Assembly (NCBI GenBank): GCA_951799445.1
Contig: OX637287.1
Span: 8,680,001-8,744,000, forward strand
Direction: 5' to 3'
DNA: 64,000 bases
DNA from: Pseudisothecium myosuroides
Taxonomy: Eukaryota > Streptophyta > Bryopsida > Hypnales > Lembophyllaceae
Positions 46,276 to 58,240 of the stretch are shown here, piece after piece. Position 1 is the first letter of the stretch. Each line of letters starts with the position of its first letter. The notes below the pieces were generated by a model. It worked only from the letters and a program-made list of their open reading frames with translations. It was not told the DNA's origin and did not search any database. The translations under genes and the position numbers were made by a program.

Positions 46276-48634
46276 AATATACCTTGTCGCCACCATCCAT
46301 TTTGAAAACTCTAACTCATCCTCTCCTACAACCTTCCCCTCAAATAACCCTCTTGCCCTCTTCTTCACAACTTTTCTATTCACCATTTTCCTTCCATCCT
46401 TCCTTCTTTTTGCACTTATACTCTTCTAAATGAGGAACAAAAATTTTAAATTTTAAATTTTCTTAAATTTTAAATTTTATTTATTTATTGTCCCTCTACC
46501 GTGTGATTGTAGCATCCTATGCATGTATAGAGATAGTGGCTGAAATTTTCAATTTGGTTTGGGTTTTGGATTTGGATTTTGGTATTTGATATTGCATTAG
46601 GTTTTGCTTTTGTCTTTTTGAGATATATAATTTAAGGCTTTTACCAAGATAGGTGCTTGGAATGCTACTAGTAATACTATAGCACATGTCATAGTACATG
46701 TGTTGTAAAAAAAAAACTTAATATTTAAAGACAAAAATTTAAAACAAAAAAAACTAAAATTTAAAACAAAAAAGATTGACCATGACTAAAGAGACTTTTT
46801 AATATCCTATTTGGATATTCTATCTCTTACCATCGCCTTTATAATTATGGCACAAAAAATAGAGTTTGGTTCTTTGGTCTAACTAAACCATTGATTTGAG
46901 TTGTCTACTATGGTGCTAGCTAAGTCTACCATCATTTATTCATAGTTCAACTACTTTTTATGGTAATTAAGTGATTCTTTAATTACTTACAATTTGTGCA
47001 GCTTAACTAGACATTTATTTTTATGCTAATAGAGTAAGGTTTATTTCTGCATCTGTAGTGGTCTCAGCAACTGCGACGGTATCAACACTGTGCCAAGTGC
47101 ACAATAATTGGAATAAAATATGTGCTCCAATGCAACCGTTATGGAGGCCTTTATTTCCAAGGTCTCGGTATGCAATCCTTTAGAATTGACAAATTTGTAA
47201 AATGTGAAGGGCCCACAAGTTGATTCCCAGTAGAAATAAACCTTGCTTGAGGCCGCTCTATAAGGCCTTCCAATGGCCTTCCAATGGTCTCTAATGCATT
47301 ATTGTCAACCCTTTTTGCATTGTTAGCATGCCAATCAATTCAACCTTCCCTTGTTTTCATGAAAAATCTTTTTTTAATGTATATTCTTTTTTCTTTTTCT
47401 TTTCATAATGCGGAAAAGTCCATTTGACGTTTGGATTGCCGGCTTTGCATTGGACTAGTTTGTTCTAAAAACAACCCGACATTGTGCAGGCCTTGTGGAA
47501 TGCCCCTGCATTTGCCGATACAGGAATTGTTTACCAAGACACCAGTGTAGATGTTTTGAGAAGTATTGAACCAGGTTCTAAATTTTAACAAGAGGTCAAT
47601 CTCTGGTCATAGTGCCGACTTCGTATTCCACCCATTATGAAGGAGGTTTGTTGCCCAAGCAGGCAATTAAGGTAGAACTACCCATTACCACCCTGATTCG
47701 CAATCTAACTATATTGGGGCCAATTCTAGGAAAGACACATATTTTTCAGAGTTGTGCTTTTGTTTTAGGAGTCAAACCCAAGTTAAATTATAATTTTTTG
47801 ATAAAAATTGTAATTTCTGTGAATTTCTGAAGTGAAATTGCACAACCGCCACTAGACTGGATTCATAAACGTCCTCTTACAACTCAATACCGCTTTCCAA
47901 TGTATCTAATAGCATTTGAAGATCCACCAATCATTAATTGACACGTTGTCTTTTAATAGCATTAATAAACTACTGTTGTCAGAATCTGAAGCGGATTTGT
48001 ATGTATTTCTGACGGAATTGGAACAAAGCTGTAGACCATGGATTTGAATCACTGACGGAATTGGATAGTTTTACCTTACTCCGTACTTGTTATGGTTGGC
48101 CGTGAGGCCCCTTACGGCCCTTCTCTGTGCTTGGCCTCTGGGTTTTTGGTTTCTATGGGTTTGGGCTGGTTAGGTGCTTGGTTTTGAAGGACGTTAAACC
48201 CGTCTTATAAAATAAGACCAGCAGGCTAGATTTACCCCGGGGGAAATGCAAGAAATTTTATTTTCCACACATGATAAAATTTACTCATATATGCAATCAG
48301 AGACCCCAAATTAGCAGCGGCCAGGGGGGTCTAGAAAATACCCTAATCACGGTACAAAATATAGTAGGGGGCTTTTTTAAATTTTACCCCCCAAAACACA
48401 AAATTCACTTCGTGGGATTGGTTTAATGTCCTGCCTTGGTTTTGTCCTTGTTTGGTTGATTGTTTTTACCCTGCCAGGCAACATGTGGCTAGCAATTTTG
48501 GTGTGCTTCCTGCAATGGACTTTCGTTTCATTTGCTTCAAAAAACAATGGAAATTGTCCATGTGTTTATTGAAAACAAAAAGACAAAAAACAAACATCTG
48601 ATTTGGCCAACTCCTAAACTTAACTTATGTGATA
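46276..48634. other. Intergenic AT-rich DNA with a decayed MITE
   Basis: Holds A/T-rich low-complexity runs (46430-46790), the decayed copy of the AGAGCATC element (47047-47560) and a stretch near 48100-48420 of higher GC without recognisable function. No gene is supported. Confidence 0.5.
47047..47560. mobile_element. Decayed copy of the AGAGCATC-end MITE
   Basis: It aligns in the same orientation with 12001-12510. Shared blocks are GCTCCAATGCAACC-TTATG, AGGTCTC/CGGTCTC, CATTGTG-AGGCCTTG, GCCCCTGCATTTG and GGAATTGTTTA. The ends (CTGCATCTGTAGTG and CCAGTGTAGATG) remain inverted repeats but have diverged. Confidence 0.75.
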
Positions 48635-49215
48635 CTCCCTCAGTCTTGAAATAACTCTAGGGTTTCCAAATATACTTGTCTCAAATTAAATTTGAAATTG
48701 GCTCTTCAGTCTCCACAACTTGATGGACAACAATTGAAGCTAGTTTGAACATCTTGAAGCAAAAGAATCTGCAGATGTCACATTCCAAAGACTACTGGTA
48801 TATGCCAATTCGATCCTTGCAAGGGAATCAAAATGCAACCTCTAACCAACCGAAGGCGAAGAATTCAACCCAAAACTATACACAAACTGCTACTAACAAA
48901 TCTCTTGTTGAGAAGTTTTTAGAGCTAAATCAAAAGACATTGTCAAAATTGAATACAAAAGACATCAATGAACGTCATTGCTTGAAGAATGATTAAAATT
49001 AATACCACAGGAGCAGTTCCAAAAAGGAAAAAAGTTTGTCACTTTTGCTGCTTGTTTTAAACATGCGCCACATTACTTTTGACTTCCATTCTTTCACACC
49101 TAGTGGGGTTTAGTAGAAGCTACAATATCTCCACAATCCTTTAAAAATAGGGACAGCTCACGCATTAATCTAGCCATTCCTAAGAAACCCCGGATTTATT
49201 TTGAGACAAAGGGAG
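48635..49215. mobile_element. Stowaway-type MITE (Tc1/mariner)
   Basis: The left end CTCCCTCAGTCTTGAAATAA and the right end TTATTTTGAGACAAAGGGAG form the classic Stowaway inverted repeat, with TA directly outside both ends (48633-48634 and 49216-49217). The element is 581 bases, long for Stowaway, and contains only a short open frame without a domain. No transposase is present. Confidence 0.9.
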
Positions 49216-49334
49216 TACATAGACTAATGGTTGATGCAACAGAATTGATGGCCATGGGCTTAATGTCTTGAAATTCGTGTAATTAAATTAGCCTCCAAAT
49301 GAAGACAGGCAATTACTCTATAGTGGCCTATCAA

Positions 49335-49830
49335 AAAGATACATGATTTTGCCCTTAGTTTTGAAAAGAAATATCTCTTTATTGAAATTAGTTTTCTGCA
49401 AAGGAATTATACCATCACGCTCAAATGTATGCAATTGGTTATAGCAAAAATCTAATTACAATAAAGAGATATTTATTTTCAAATTGAGGGCAAAATCACG
49501 CCAAAATGGAAATCTCTTTAAAGGGAAGTGTGAATTTTTTTGGAGATGCTTGTTGAAGGAAAGATGTGTGTATGGAAGTTTTCTACATAAATGGAAATCT
49601 CTTTAAAGGGAAGCGTGAATTTTTTTGGAGATGCTTGTTGAAGGAAAGATGTGTGTATGGAAGTTTTCTACATATCACCACATTTGAATTTTAAAAATTC
49701 ATCACCAATGGCTTTCAATGAATTTTCATGTAAAACCATGAAAATTAAATTAAAAAATTCACCAGAAATGGAATTTTAGTTTTTTGAAACTAAAATTTAG
49801 TATGGTTGATTGGGATTGCATAAGATATTA
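49335..49830. repeat. Second copy of the foldback family, with an 85-bp internal tandem duplication
   Basis: It aligns with the right half of the 33673-34310 foldback. Shared text includes ATCATGCTCAAATGTA-type sequence, AATAAAGAGATAT, GAGATGCTTGTTGAA and the end AAACTAAAATTTAGTATGG. Inside it, an 85-base unit starting ATGGAAATCTCTTTAAAGGG at 49506 is repeated at 49591 with one or two changes. Confidence 0.85.
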
Positions 49831-49950
49831 ATGTTGATTAAACAAAACAAAAATGTCAACTTTGTTTTAGATCACATGTGCAAAGAAAATTAATTGTCTA
49901 AACATGGCTAATGGTTGCCAGAAATTTTGCACTGGATATGCACACATAAG

Positions 49951-50290
49951 GTAATTTAGGAGGTCCATAAATTGCTCATTTAAGAGCTAAAACTGAATTT
50001 TGGGGAGGTGAAACATCTTGAAATAATTTTTTTAGTAAATTTTCCTTGAAAGACAAGTGGAATTGGCATTTGACCCAAGTCATTTCATATTTTTTGGAGC
50101 TTTGTGGAATTAGTTATGAAATTTTGAAGTTGAAATGGCATAGGGATTCAAAATCGCCACGTCCTAAAATGTATACACTGTTTATACATTGTTGAAGGCT
50201 ACCACAAAACAGCATATACAAGTAGAGTACATTTGAAGAAGTGGGCAATTTTAGAGCCTTAGTAAGTGCTTTCTAAACCTCCTAAGTTAC
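49951..50290. mobile_element. GTAGGAGG-family element, copy e
   Basis: The left end GTAATTTAGGAGGTCCATAA and the right end AAACCTCCTAAGTTAC are inverted repeats. The interior matches copy d in the same orientation (GGAATTAGTTATGAA, CAAGTCATTTCATATTTTTT). No coding capacity. Confidence 0.8.
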
Positions 50291-50634
50291 TTTGTTTCCA
50301 CTCAAAATTTGATTGAAAATTTAGAATCTAACTTACTAGTATACTAAAGAAACTCTCATTTCACAATGATAAAACACTAGATTCATTTTGTAAGTACAAA
50401 GAAAGAATAAAAAAACTAAATGGAAATTGAAGTTGTGTCCTAAAGTTTCAAAGATGTTTCAAGGATGTTCCAAAAAAGCTTTATTTTTTGTTTTGGATTT
50501 TTGGTGGATTTTGTAGGATTTTATTTTGTTCTTGTTTTTAGGCCACTACAACAAGCAAAGTCTGGTAGACAAGGAATTTGTTTGGTAGATAGATGGGTTT
50601 TTTTTCCCACCTACATGGTGACATTCTTTGTATA

Positions 50635-51414
50635 CAGTGACTCCCAAAAGTAGTTGGCCTCCCTAAAAATCGCTCTCATAAATTGAGAAATTGGAATTTT
50701 GAAGTGAAATTTAGACATGTTGTTGTACAAAAGGAATTCTACCCTCATGTGTAATTTCACTTTAAATGGACTATATTTAGACATATTATTAATTGAATGA
50801 AATTTCTATGGAAAAAAAACTTTCTGTGAAAAGTCAAAATGTCCCATTTCTTTTTATAGGAAGAATGTACATCTTGACAAGAATAACATGTTACAAGTTT
50901 CATGAATTTTGGATTTTTATTGATTGAGATCTTATGGACTGAAATTTGACCTCAAAATTTTGTTTTTAAAATTTTTCATTCCATAAATTGCAAAAAAATA
51001 TGTTTTTGATATATATAATTGTTTTACATCATTTTAAATTTTTATTTTATTTTTTTGCAATTTATGGAATGAAAAATTTTAAAAACAAAATTTTGAGGTC
51101 AAATTTCAGTCAATAAGATCTCAATCAATAAAAATCTAAAATTCATGAAACTTGTAACATGTTATTTTTGTCAAGATGTACATTCTTCCTATAAAAAGAA
51201 ATGGGACATTTTGACTTTTCACAGAAAGTTTTTTTTTCCATAGAAATTTCATTCAATTAATAATATGTCTAAATATAGTCCATTTAAAGTGAAATTACAC
51301 ATGAGGGTAGAATTCCTTTTGTACAACAACATGTCTAAATTTCACTTCAAAATTCCAATTTTCCAATGTATGAGAGCGATTTTTAGGGAGGCCAACTACT
51401 TTTGGGAGTCACTG
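50635..51414. mobile_element. 780-bp near-perfect palindromic MITE with Tc1/mariner-like ends
   Basis: The left arm 50635-50998 and the right arm 51051-51414 are both 364 bases and are reverse complements with only a few mismatches, around a 52-bp AT-rich spacer. The ends read CAGTGACTCCCAAAAGTAGT and its inverse, with TA directly outside each end (50633-50634 and 51415-51416). CAGT at the tip, a CAAAAGT core and the TA duplication fit the Tc1/mariner superfamily. Transcribed, it would fold into a very long hairpin. No transposase is present. Confidence 0.92.
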
Positions 51415-51416
51415 TA

Positions 51417-52310
51417 TGAGTTGGTCCTAATATTTTGTAGGGATTGATCTTTTTAATTTTTAATTTTTTATATAATAATAGAGGCTTATAACTTTGTACG
51501 TAGGGCAAAAGGACATTTAGAGGATTTATTCATCTATTCAAAGGTTTTCGCAATTTTCAATTGCGTGCAATCTAAGTTGCAAATGTCATGGTTGACCAAG
51601 ACAACCTTGAAGGATATACGCATACAAACTCTGGTAGAGACCGCAGGATGCAATGCCATAGTAGAAGAGTAGTATATGTCAATGTAGTAGAGGAAGTGTG
51701 CTAGTATCGGCACCACGTGAATATTTTGTATGTATTTGTAGTTAATAAAGTGCATTTACAATGCATTATATTAAAAATATACCATAAATAGAAAGCTAAT
51801 AGAAGTGCACTAGATTTTGGTTTTCTAATTGAATCATTAAGTGATTGCAATTTGTTGGTAGTATATACTCAAATTTGGCAAGTAAATGGTGTAATATTAA
51901 ATTAACTACAATGTAGTACAACTACAAAACACTAAATTGTACAATCAATAATAATATTAGAGATAACAATTTAGCGTTAATAATGTGTGGAAGTTTGGAA
52001 TGAAGGGAATTAGAGACTTTTATCCAAAAAAATATGCGTGCACTAATATATGATATAATATATCAATTTTATAATTTGAAAAATTGGGTGTACCATAGTT
52101 TTGAAAACATGCATTTTAACAACTAGCTAGTTGCATTTACAGTGAGTGCACTTTGCAAAGTGCAAGAATGTCTAATTACTTGTGTTGTCTTCATGCCCAA
52201 GAACTATAACTTGCTTCATTTACTTACTGTAGTCATTGATTTACAATGAGGAATGTAGAATTTCACTATCTCAAATGACAATTCTTAGTGCTAATTGCTA
52301 ATCTTGAAAG
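51417..52310. other. AT-rich intergenic DNA
   Basis: No gene, element boundary or RNA gene could be supported in this stretch. Confidence 0.5.
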
Positions 52311-52953
52311 CACTGTAAGAAAAGGGGGCTCTAATCAACAAAAGATCAATGTATTTATATTGATTACAACGATAAAAATTTGGGCTCTATTGATTTGGCA
52401 ATCTTCTAAACATTAATCAATATAATTTTGTTGATTTGACCACAAAAATTTGCTCAATTGATTTGGCAATCCTCTAAACATCAATTGACATAATTTTGTT
52501 GATTTGATCCCCCAAAACAAGATGTTTAATAGTAAAATCAATAAAAACAGATTATGGAGGAGAAAATGTTGAATTTGGAGATTATCAAAAATAAAAAAAT
52601 AAAAAAAAATAAAAAACCTATTATATTCATATAGCTCCAACCTTAGTGCAATGATTGGAGCTATGTTTTCTCACACATGTGGTTGTTGGTTCAAATCCCA
52701 CTAATGGCCTTGTTTGCATGGCAAATCTGCCTATGTGGTGGCCTTGTCCATGTGGCAACCCTACTCACAAAGCAATTTTTGCTTACATGGCAAATTTTCA
52801 AATAATATTTTTTTAGATTTGACCAAATTAAGAAATAAAATGAACAAAGAAGAGTTGATTATTGCCCGAACCAAAATGTCATAAATAACTAAAATTACCA
52901 ACATATATGAGTTTTAAATCATCCTAAAATGGACATTGTTTTTTCTTGTAGTC
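52311..52953. mobile_element. CACTA-like non-autonomous element with tRNA-promoter-like boxes
   Basis: The left end CACTGTAAGAAAAGG and the right end TTTTTTCTTGTAGTC (inverse GACTACAAGAAAAAA) resemble plant CACTA termini. Inside, 52643-52658 (TTAGTGCAATGATTGG) looks like a pol III A box. 52688-52698 (GGTTCAAATCC) looks like a B box at about tRNA spacing, as in a SINE head. No 3-bp duplication is clear, and no transposase is present. Confidence 0.5.
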
Positions 52954-53273
52954 AATCAAACATTCCATATTGTCAACTACATGCAATTATTCATTCACAA
53001 GTTCTTCACTTCCCATAGTCAATCAAACTTAACTACATCTAGTCAAATGTAACACATACAATACTAAATGTAGTCAACCAATAGACATCACATTCAACAA
53101 ATTATGAAGAGTCATACTAGGGATGAGTTCTTCAACAAGTTTGAGAAGGAGTTTATTGGTTTGTTGTTCTCTTGATTGTCAATTGCTTCGAAAATTGGTT
53201 CTGGGAAAGCTCTGTTAAAAGCGCAGGATTTTACGGAAGTATATATAACAACTTCTCAATTGTCATACCCTGA

Positions 53274-53750
53274 ACTTCAAGTCAATGCGAGTTAAAGTAA
53301 TGTATTATTGCAGGAATGGCTGAGATGAGAAGGTAACCTGTTCAAGTCGATGCGAGTTGAATTGAAATGACTTCAAATAAGAAAGTAAGGACATCATGCT
53401 GTATGTTCAATTCGATGCGAGTTGAAATACATCAACATAGTGATGTATTAACCTTGGTTATCTCTTTTCAACTCGATGCGAGTTGAACTACTATAAACCT
53501 CAGAAGTAAGACTGACAAGAGAAAGTTCAATGTTTAAGTCGAATCAACTTGAATTGCAATGTCATGGTTATAAAGTGAAAAAGGGAAGGAGGCTCCTTCA
53601 TTTGAGTCGATGCGAATTGAAATCCAATGACTAAATGGATTATTAACCTGAATTCTCTTTGTTTAACTCGATGCGAGTTAAACTATCCTAAACCTCAAGA
53701 GGAAGACTAAAAGTAGAACGTTTGATCTTCAAGTTGATTCAACCTGAAGT
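53274..53750. repeat. Array of eight near-palindromic 21-23-bp motifs at ~65-bp spacing
   Basis: The best motif is TCAACTCGATGCGAGTTGA, an inverted repeat around ATG. Versions begin near 53275, 53341, 53405, 53467, 53532, 53600, 53661 and 53728. The DNA between them repeats every third motif (for example CTATAAACCTCAGAAGTAAGA after the fourth and CTAAACCTCAAGAGGAAGA after the seventh). The real unit is therefore about 195 bases with three motifs each. No flanking gene is recognised. Confidence 0.85.
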
Positions 53751-56700
53751 TAAGTGTCATGGTTTTTTTATGATTGTAAATTTTTTGACAATTACACAAT
53801 ATTCTATAAATTTTCAAAGTTGAAAGCAAAAGGTACACATTCATGTCACTAAATTCCCCTTGAACAGCTACCCTTGATGAAGACAATGCTTGGATGAATA
53901 AAGGTGGCCATTCAAGGTCCAAATGTACATAGGGCAATGTACATAGTCCAAAGCGCCATGATAGACATTACAAAGCATTGCCATTCCGTCGATACAATCC
54001 TCGGGAAGAAGCAAATTGAGCACAACAATCACAAGAGCAGCCCAAGCACAGTGAACACCACTTTGCCTTGCGAAGGGTGTGAATCCTTTCGTCGCCCTGA
54101 CGTAGAATATCTTGTCCATTGGACCTAAATTTATAGTCGTCGTCTGAGAATGATGCATACCCATTTATTTGAAGAGTGTTTTTGGGTATCAATAGGTTCA
54201 ACTTATTGTCCAAGTCGTAGTATAAAATATACCCATGATTAGGAGGGTATTATAAGGTATCAATAGGATGTGGTGCCCAATTCCGTTCCCAATGACGTCG
54301 TCTTGTTCTTGGCGAAGTTGAAGTCCTGGCGAAGTTGGTGTCGTGCAAGGAGGAGCTGGGAATGTGTTGTAAAGATTTAGGGTTGCACTTGCATCCAAGT
54401 TTTTATGATCTTCGTTGTTGCTAAGTATCCTTGAGTGCAACCTTTGCATTCCTTTTTTATTTCACATGATGTTGGCAAATTCACTGCTTTGAATGCTCTC
54501 TCCCTCTAGATCCCTCATGCTCCCACCTCCTCTTCCTCTCCCAGGTCCCAACCCTTTTGTCTCCTAAAGCATTCTGCCAGCCCTTCTAATTCCCACTTGA
54601 TTGCTCCAACTTAAATTTTGCATTCAGTTGCGCGCTCTTCACAAAGGTCGGCACAAGCTTCGCCGTTGGAATTCGGGCGTTGCCAAGCAGATCGCTCTTC
54701 AACTGTTCCATGTAGGCCTCATCTCTCTCTGACGCTCGTTTCTTGGCTTCTTTGTTCTTGTTGTCATCGTCGGTGCTGCACCAGATGGCAAGCGTGAGTG
54801 TCAATGTCAATGTGAAGTGGTAAGTGGAAGTAAGTCAAGCTCGGATGTGTGTCTAGGATTACACTATAAAGAACTCGTATTTTTTGTGATATTGGAAAAA
54901 TGTGGCCTGATGTCCATTTTGACACGGGATGTCGTCAGCGTAGATGTCACCTAAAATCCGTTATAATTGATGTGCAAAAAAAACGTCCTAAATTTTCAAA
55001 AAACATGCCTGATTTGGTCTTTTTTTTACATCACTCATGACGTGCTCTTTGAAGGTCCCCACGGTGTACCATTTGGCGGACAACTCAGCTCCACATAAGC
55101 GCCACATGGGCGGGCAGTGCCACATAGGAAAAAATTTCATCTGGTTAGTTGCTGACGTGGTCTGTGACGGGACCTGGGTTAAAGTGACGTGGACCCTGTG
55201 AGCGCTTATTTACTCATCCTTGGTAAATAAATGAGTACAACCAGGCTCTTAGTAAATAACCGTTTGATTCGATTTATGGGTGTCTAACGCCAATCCATTG
55301 TGCCTTCCAAGTAAAGAATCTTTTCTATGCTCCTAATGTTTGCTAACTCGTATAAGGAAAACAAAACCCTAATTGGAATTACTACGACTGCTTTGGCTAA
55401 GTCAAAGTTTGAGAGAAGCCGGGGATTTTAGGAAAGGAGGATTTTAGTTTAAACTTATCTATTCTAAGTGAAAGAGTACCTCATGCCATTTCTAAAAGTG
55501 TAAAGTTTGTCTAGTTTGGACACTCCTAGAGAAAGTTATGGACGGATGAAGTTTTAGCCCTAAGGGGTGCTTCTAAACTTCATCCACTCTTTTCTATGAG
55601 TTCCTAATTCCAATTCGACTTGGAACTTGGACTATGAGTCTAACTCCCTGAGGTTAACCTAATTACCAAGACTTGACTCAAATGGATGAAATCCTCTAGG
55701 ATTCATCCATTACTTGTTCCGGGCTTCATCCTTGCCTAATAGTTATGTTTTTAGGTCTTTTTTTGAGTTTGGTTTAGTTTTGGTATAGCTTAAGCTTGTT
55801 CTATGAGGTTCTAAATCAATAATTGACCTAAACTTAATCCTAAAAGCTCCTAATCCACCTTCTAATCTTTACTTAAGGGGCTGAATTATGATTATTAATT
55901 TACTATTTTTAGAAAATTAAGACTTGTTCCTTGTGAACCTTAATTTCACCTTTCTAATGTGATTAGTCACCCTAGGTTTGGTCTTTCCTAGCAAAAGTTA
56001 TCCATGGATGAAGTTTAACTGCTAATCGGTGTTTAAAACTTCATCCGCAAATTACGGTTAATCTTAATTTTGAAACTAATTTCTAATTTCACTTTTGGGT
56101 TCCTAAATTATTCCTTCTTTTTAGATTCTATTCATTGTTCCTCTTGAATGAAATTTGCTAAGTTTCATCCAACATGACTCCTTAACTTCATCCGCTTATA
56201 ACTTCTTCGTTTTAGCTCGAATTTTGTTGTATTTTAGGTTTTTGGAAACCTCTAGACATCTACCTTGGTTTTCTCTATTCAATTTTGACCTAACTTTTAG
56301 TCCTAATGGCCTGACTCAACCATGGCTTTTGGCCCTAATTGAGAATTGCTAATTTCAAGGGTTAAAGTCAACCAGAGAGGGTTTAGTAGCCCACCTCATA
56401 TTGGAGACCACGGATTAAGTCGTTGAGGTTCCCCTCATGTGACATCTTATCCCTTGAGTTTGTAAAAAGATGACTAGGGTGTATTATGGAAATTGCGCCT
56501 TGAATTGTCTATTTATTTCCTTTTCCTTCCACTTCTATCTTTCCCTTCTGTACTATTCTCCTATGCACCCTTAATGTCTACCAACTACTTCTAATAATTC
56601 GAATGACGCACTCTCCTTTTTCTTCTTACGCTAGGAGCAATTGGTGGTCCACAATGTTTTGTAGGATTTTCTTTAATCTATTTCCTATTCATCTTCTCTC

Positions 56701-57063
56701 CTACTAAAGCCTCCTTGTATGTCTTTCACGTGCTTTGTTTTTGCTCTTGGCGCAGCGTGTGTGATGCGAGTGTTGTAGGGAGTTTGCTTGAGCGTGTGTA
56801 AGTGTGCAAGTGGTGTTGTTTTGCTTTGAAGTTATGAGTCTTCTTCTTCCCTACTCCTCTTCATTAGACTCCTACTTCCTCTTAGCCTCCCTATTTAGTT
56901 ACTTCTATCCTTCCCCCAATTTTCTTAAATTTTCCTTGCCTAACCTATTCTATTTAGGTCCTAACCCTCCCCCTAGTTTACTTAGTTGTATTTTGTTTTT
57001 GTTTATAGACAAAAACTGAGAATGAAAAAATAAAAAATAAAAAAAAGGAGGGCCGACCCCTAC
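53751..57063. other. Gene-poor region, one unrecognised minus-strand frame
   Basis: No recognised gene. A minus-strand frame at 54810-54586 encodes 74 aa with a charged first half (KNKEAKKRASERDEAYMEQL) and could be an exon, but it has no family match or partner exon. From about 55300 to 57000 the plus strand is T-rich with many TTCATCC/GGATGAA words and no transposase or polymerase motif. Confidence 0.4.
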
Positions 57064-57215
57064 CTGGGCTCCGCTGCCTGGGGCTTTGGCTATTGGGGCT
57101 TCGATAATTGGGGCTCCAATACTGAGGTTCCGGTGGCCATTGGCTCCGATACTGGGGCTCGGTGCAAGGGCTCCAGCTTGCTGGGCTCTAGCTGGCTGGG
57201 GCTCCGGTGTAAATC
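57064..57215. repeat. GC-rich minisatellite (GGGGCTCCG-type motif)
   Basis: About eight imperfect units of roughly 15-20 bases each carry GGGGCTCC or GGGGCTTC, such as CTGGGGCTCGG and TTGGGGCTCCAATACT. This stands out from the AT-rich surroundings. No coding frame. Confidence 0.75.
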
Positions 57216-58240
57216 TTAGATTTTTGATGGCTAGGTAGCCTCATAACCAACGGAGAAAATTGACCCAACTAGTGAAGACAAAAAAGAACAAGGCCACCTA
57301 TAGTAATTATTTTCTTCTTGTGCATGTATTCTAAGGTGGATCCTACTTGGATCTAGACCTTTTTGGAAACTAAACTTCGAGTGTTTCCAAGCGTGTCTTG
57401 GAAACTAAACTTTGGAGGGAATGATCTGGGGGGCTCAAGGCTTTGCCGGGGATTTGGTTTTAACACCAAATCTAGGACTATATCCTAGAAATCCTAGGGT
57501 CAAAGCTCCGCCGTCGCCATGTTTTTAGCACACGATTTAGGACTTGGGATAATTGGGGGGTTCAAAGCTTCGCCGTAAGGGTTTTTTACAAAACAACGAG
57601 AGAAAAAGGACTCCCTAAGGGCGGGTTAGTTCACTCAAGTTCTCCAAGTCGAGCAACCACTACCATGAATCCCAAAAGAAAGACTAAAAGGATACAAGGT
57701 CGCCTTTCCATTAGTCCTACTCAACACAAAGATTTACACTAAAGGCCCCAAAGCGGCATCATCAAGGTACGGTGGGGGTGACTTTAGGATTAGTGCATGA
57801 ACTCAAACATGCTACACAAGCATAAAATTACGATTAACCAACTAATTCAAAGGGCATTAAATCGTATACCACTTAGGGGAGCCCCTTAGGGTTCTCAAGA
57901 AGCTTAAGAAATACAAATAATAGGGCCAAAAGTGCCCCGGAAACACCGTTCAAGGTTTTTGGCAAAAATGCCAAAATATCCACCACCACATGGACCCAAT
58001 GGACCCCAAAACAAGAATGGGAGGTGGTTTGAGAGAGAAATGGGGGCCCTTTTATAATCTTCTAAGGCCCTCACCTCCCCTCTTTTTAGCCTAGGTAATC
58101 CTATCTTTCCGGATTTTCATCCTTATCTTTTAGAATTTTCACCTAGTTTATGGTTTACCCTGGTCCAAAACTCTAACTACTGGAGATCAACTCCAAATGA
58201 AAAACCAATTGCACCATTGGCTTCAGAAGGCCATTTTTAA
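57216..58240. other. Intergenic, no gene seen
   Basis: Contains a diverged direct repeat (GGGGGGCTCAAGGCTTTGCCG near 57428 and GGGGGGTTCAAAGCTTCGCCG near 57554). No coding frame or RNA gene is supported. Confidence 0.45.

Noticed and set aside
52640..52700. Functional tRNA gene
   Set aside because: Only A- and B-box-like motifs are present; no acceptor-stem pairing or anticodon arm could be drawn, and the second copy is similarly defective.
53274..53750. CRISPR array interpretation of the regularly spaced palindromes
   Set aside because: Eukaryotic nuclear context, motifs vary, spacers are themselves repeated in a 195-bp higher-order unit, and no cas genes are present.
55000..58200. LTR retrotransposon body
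   Set aside because: Low-complexity TTCATCC-rich DNA suggested mobile origin, but no reverse transcriptase, integrase or protease motif and no matching direct terminal repeats were seen.
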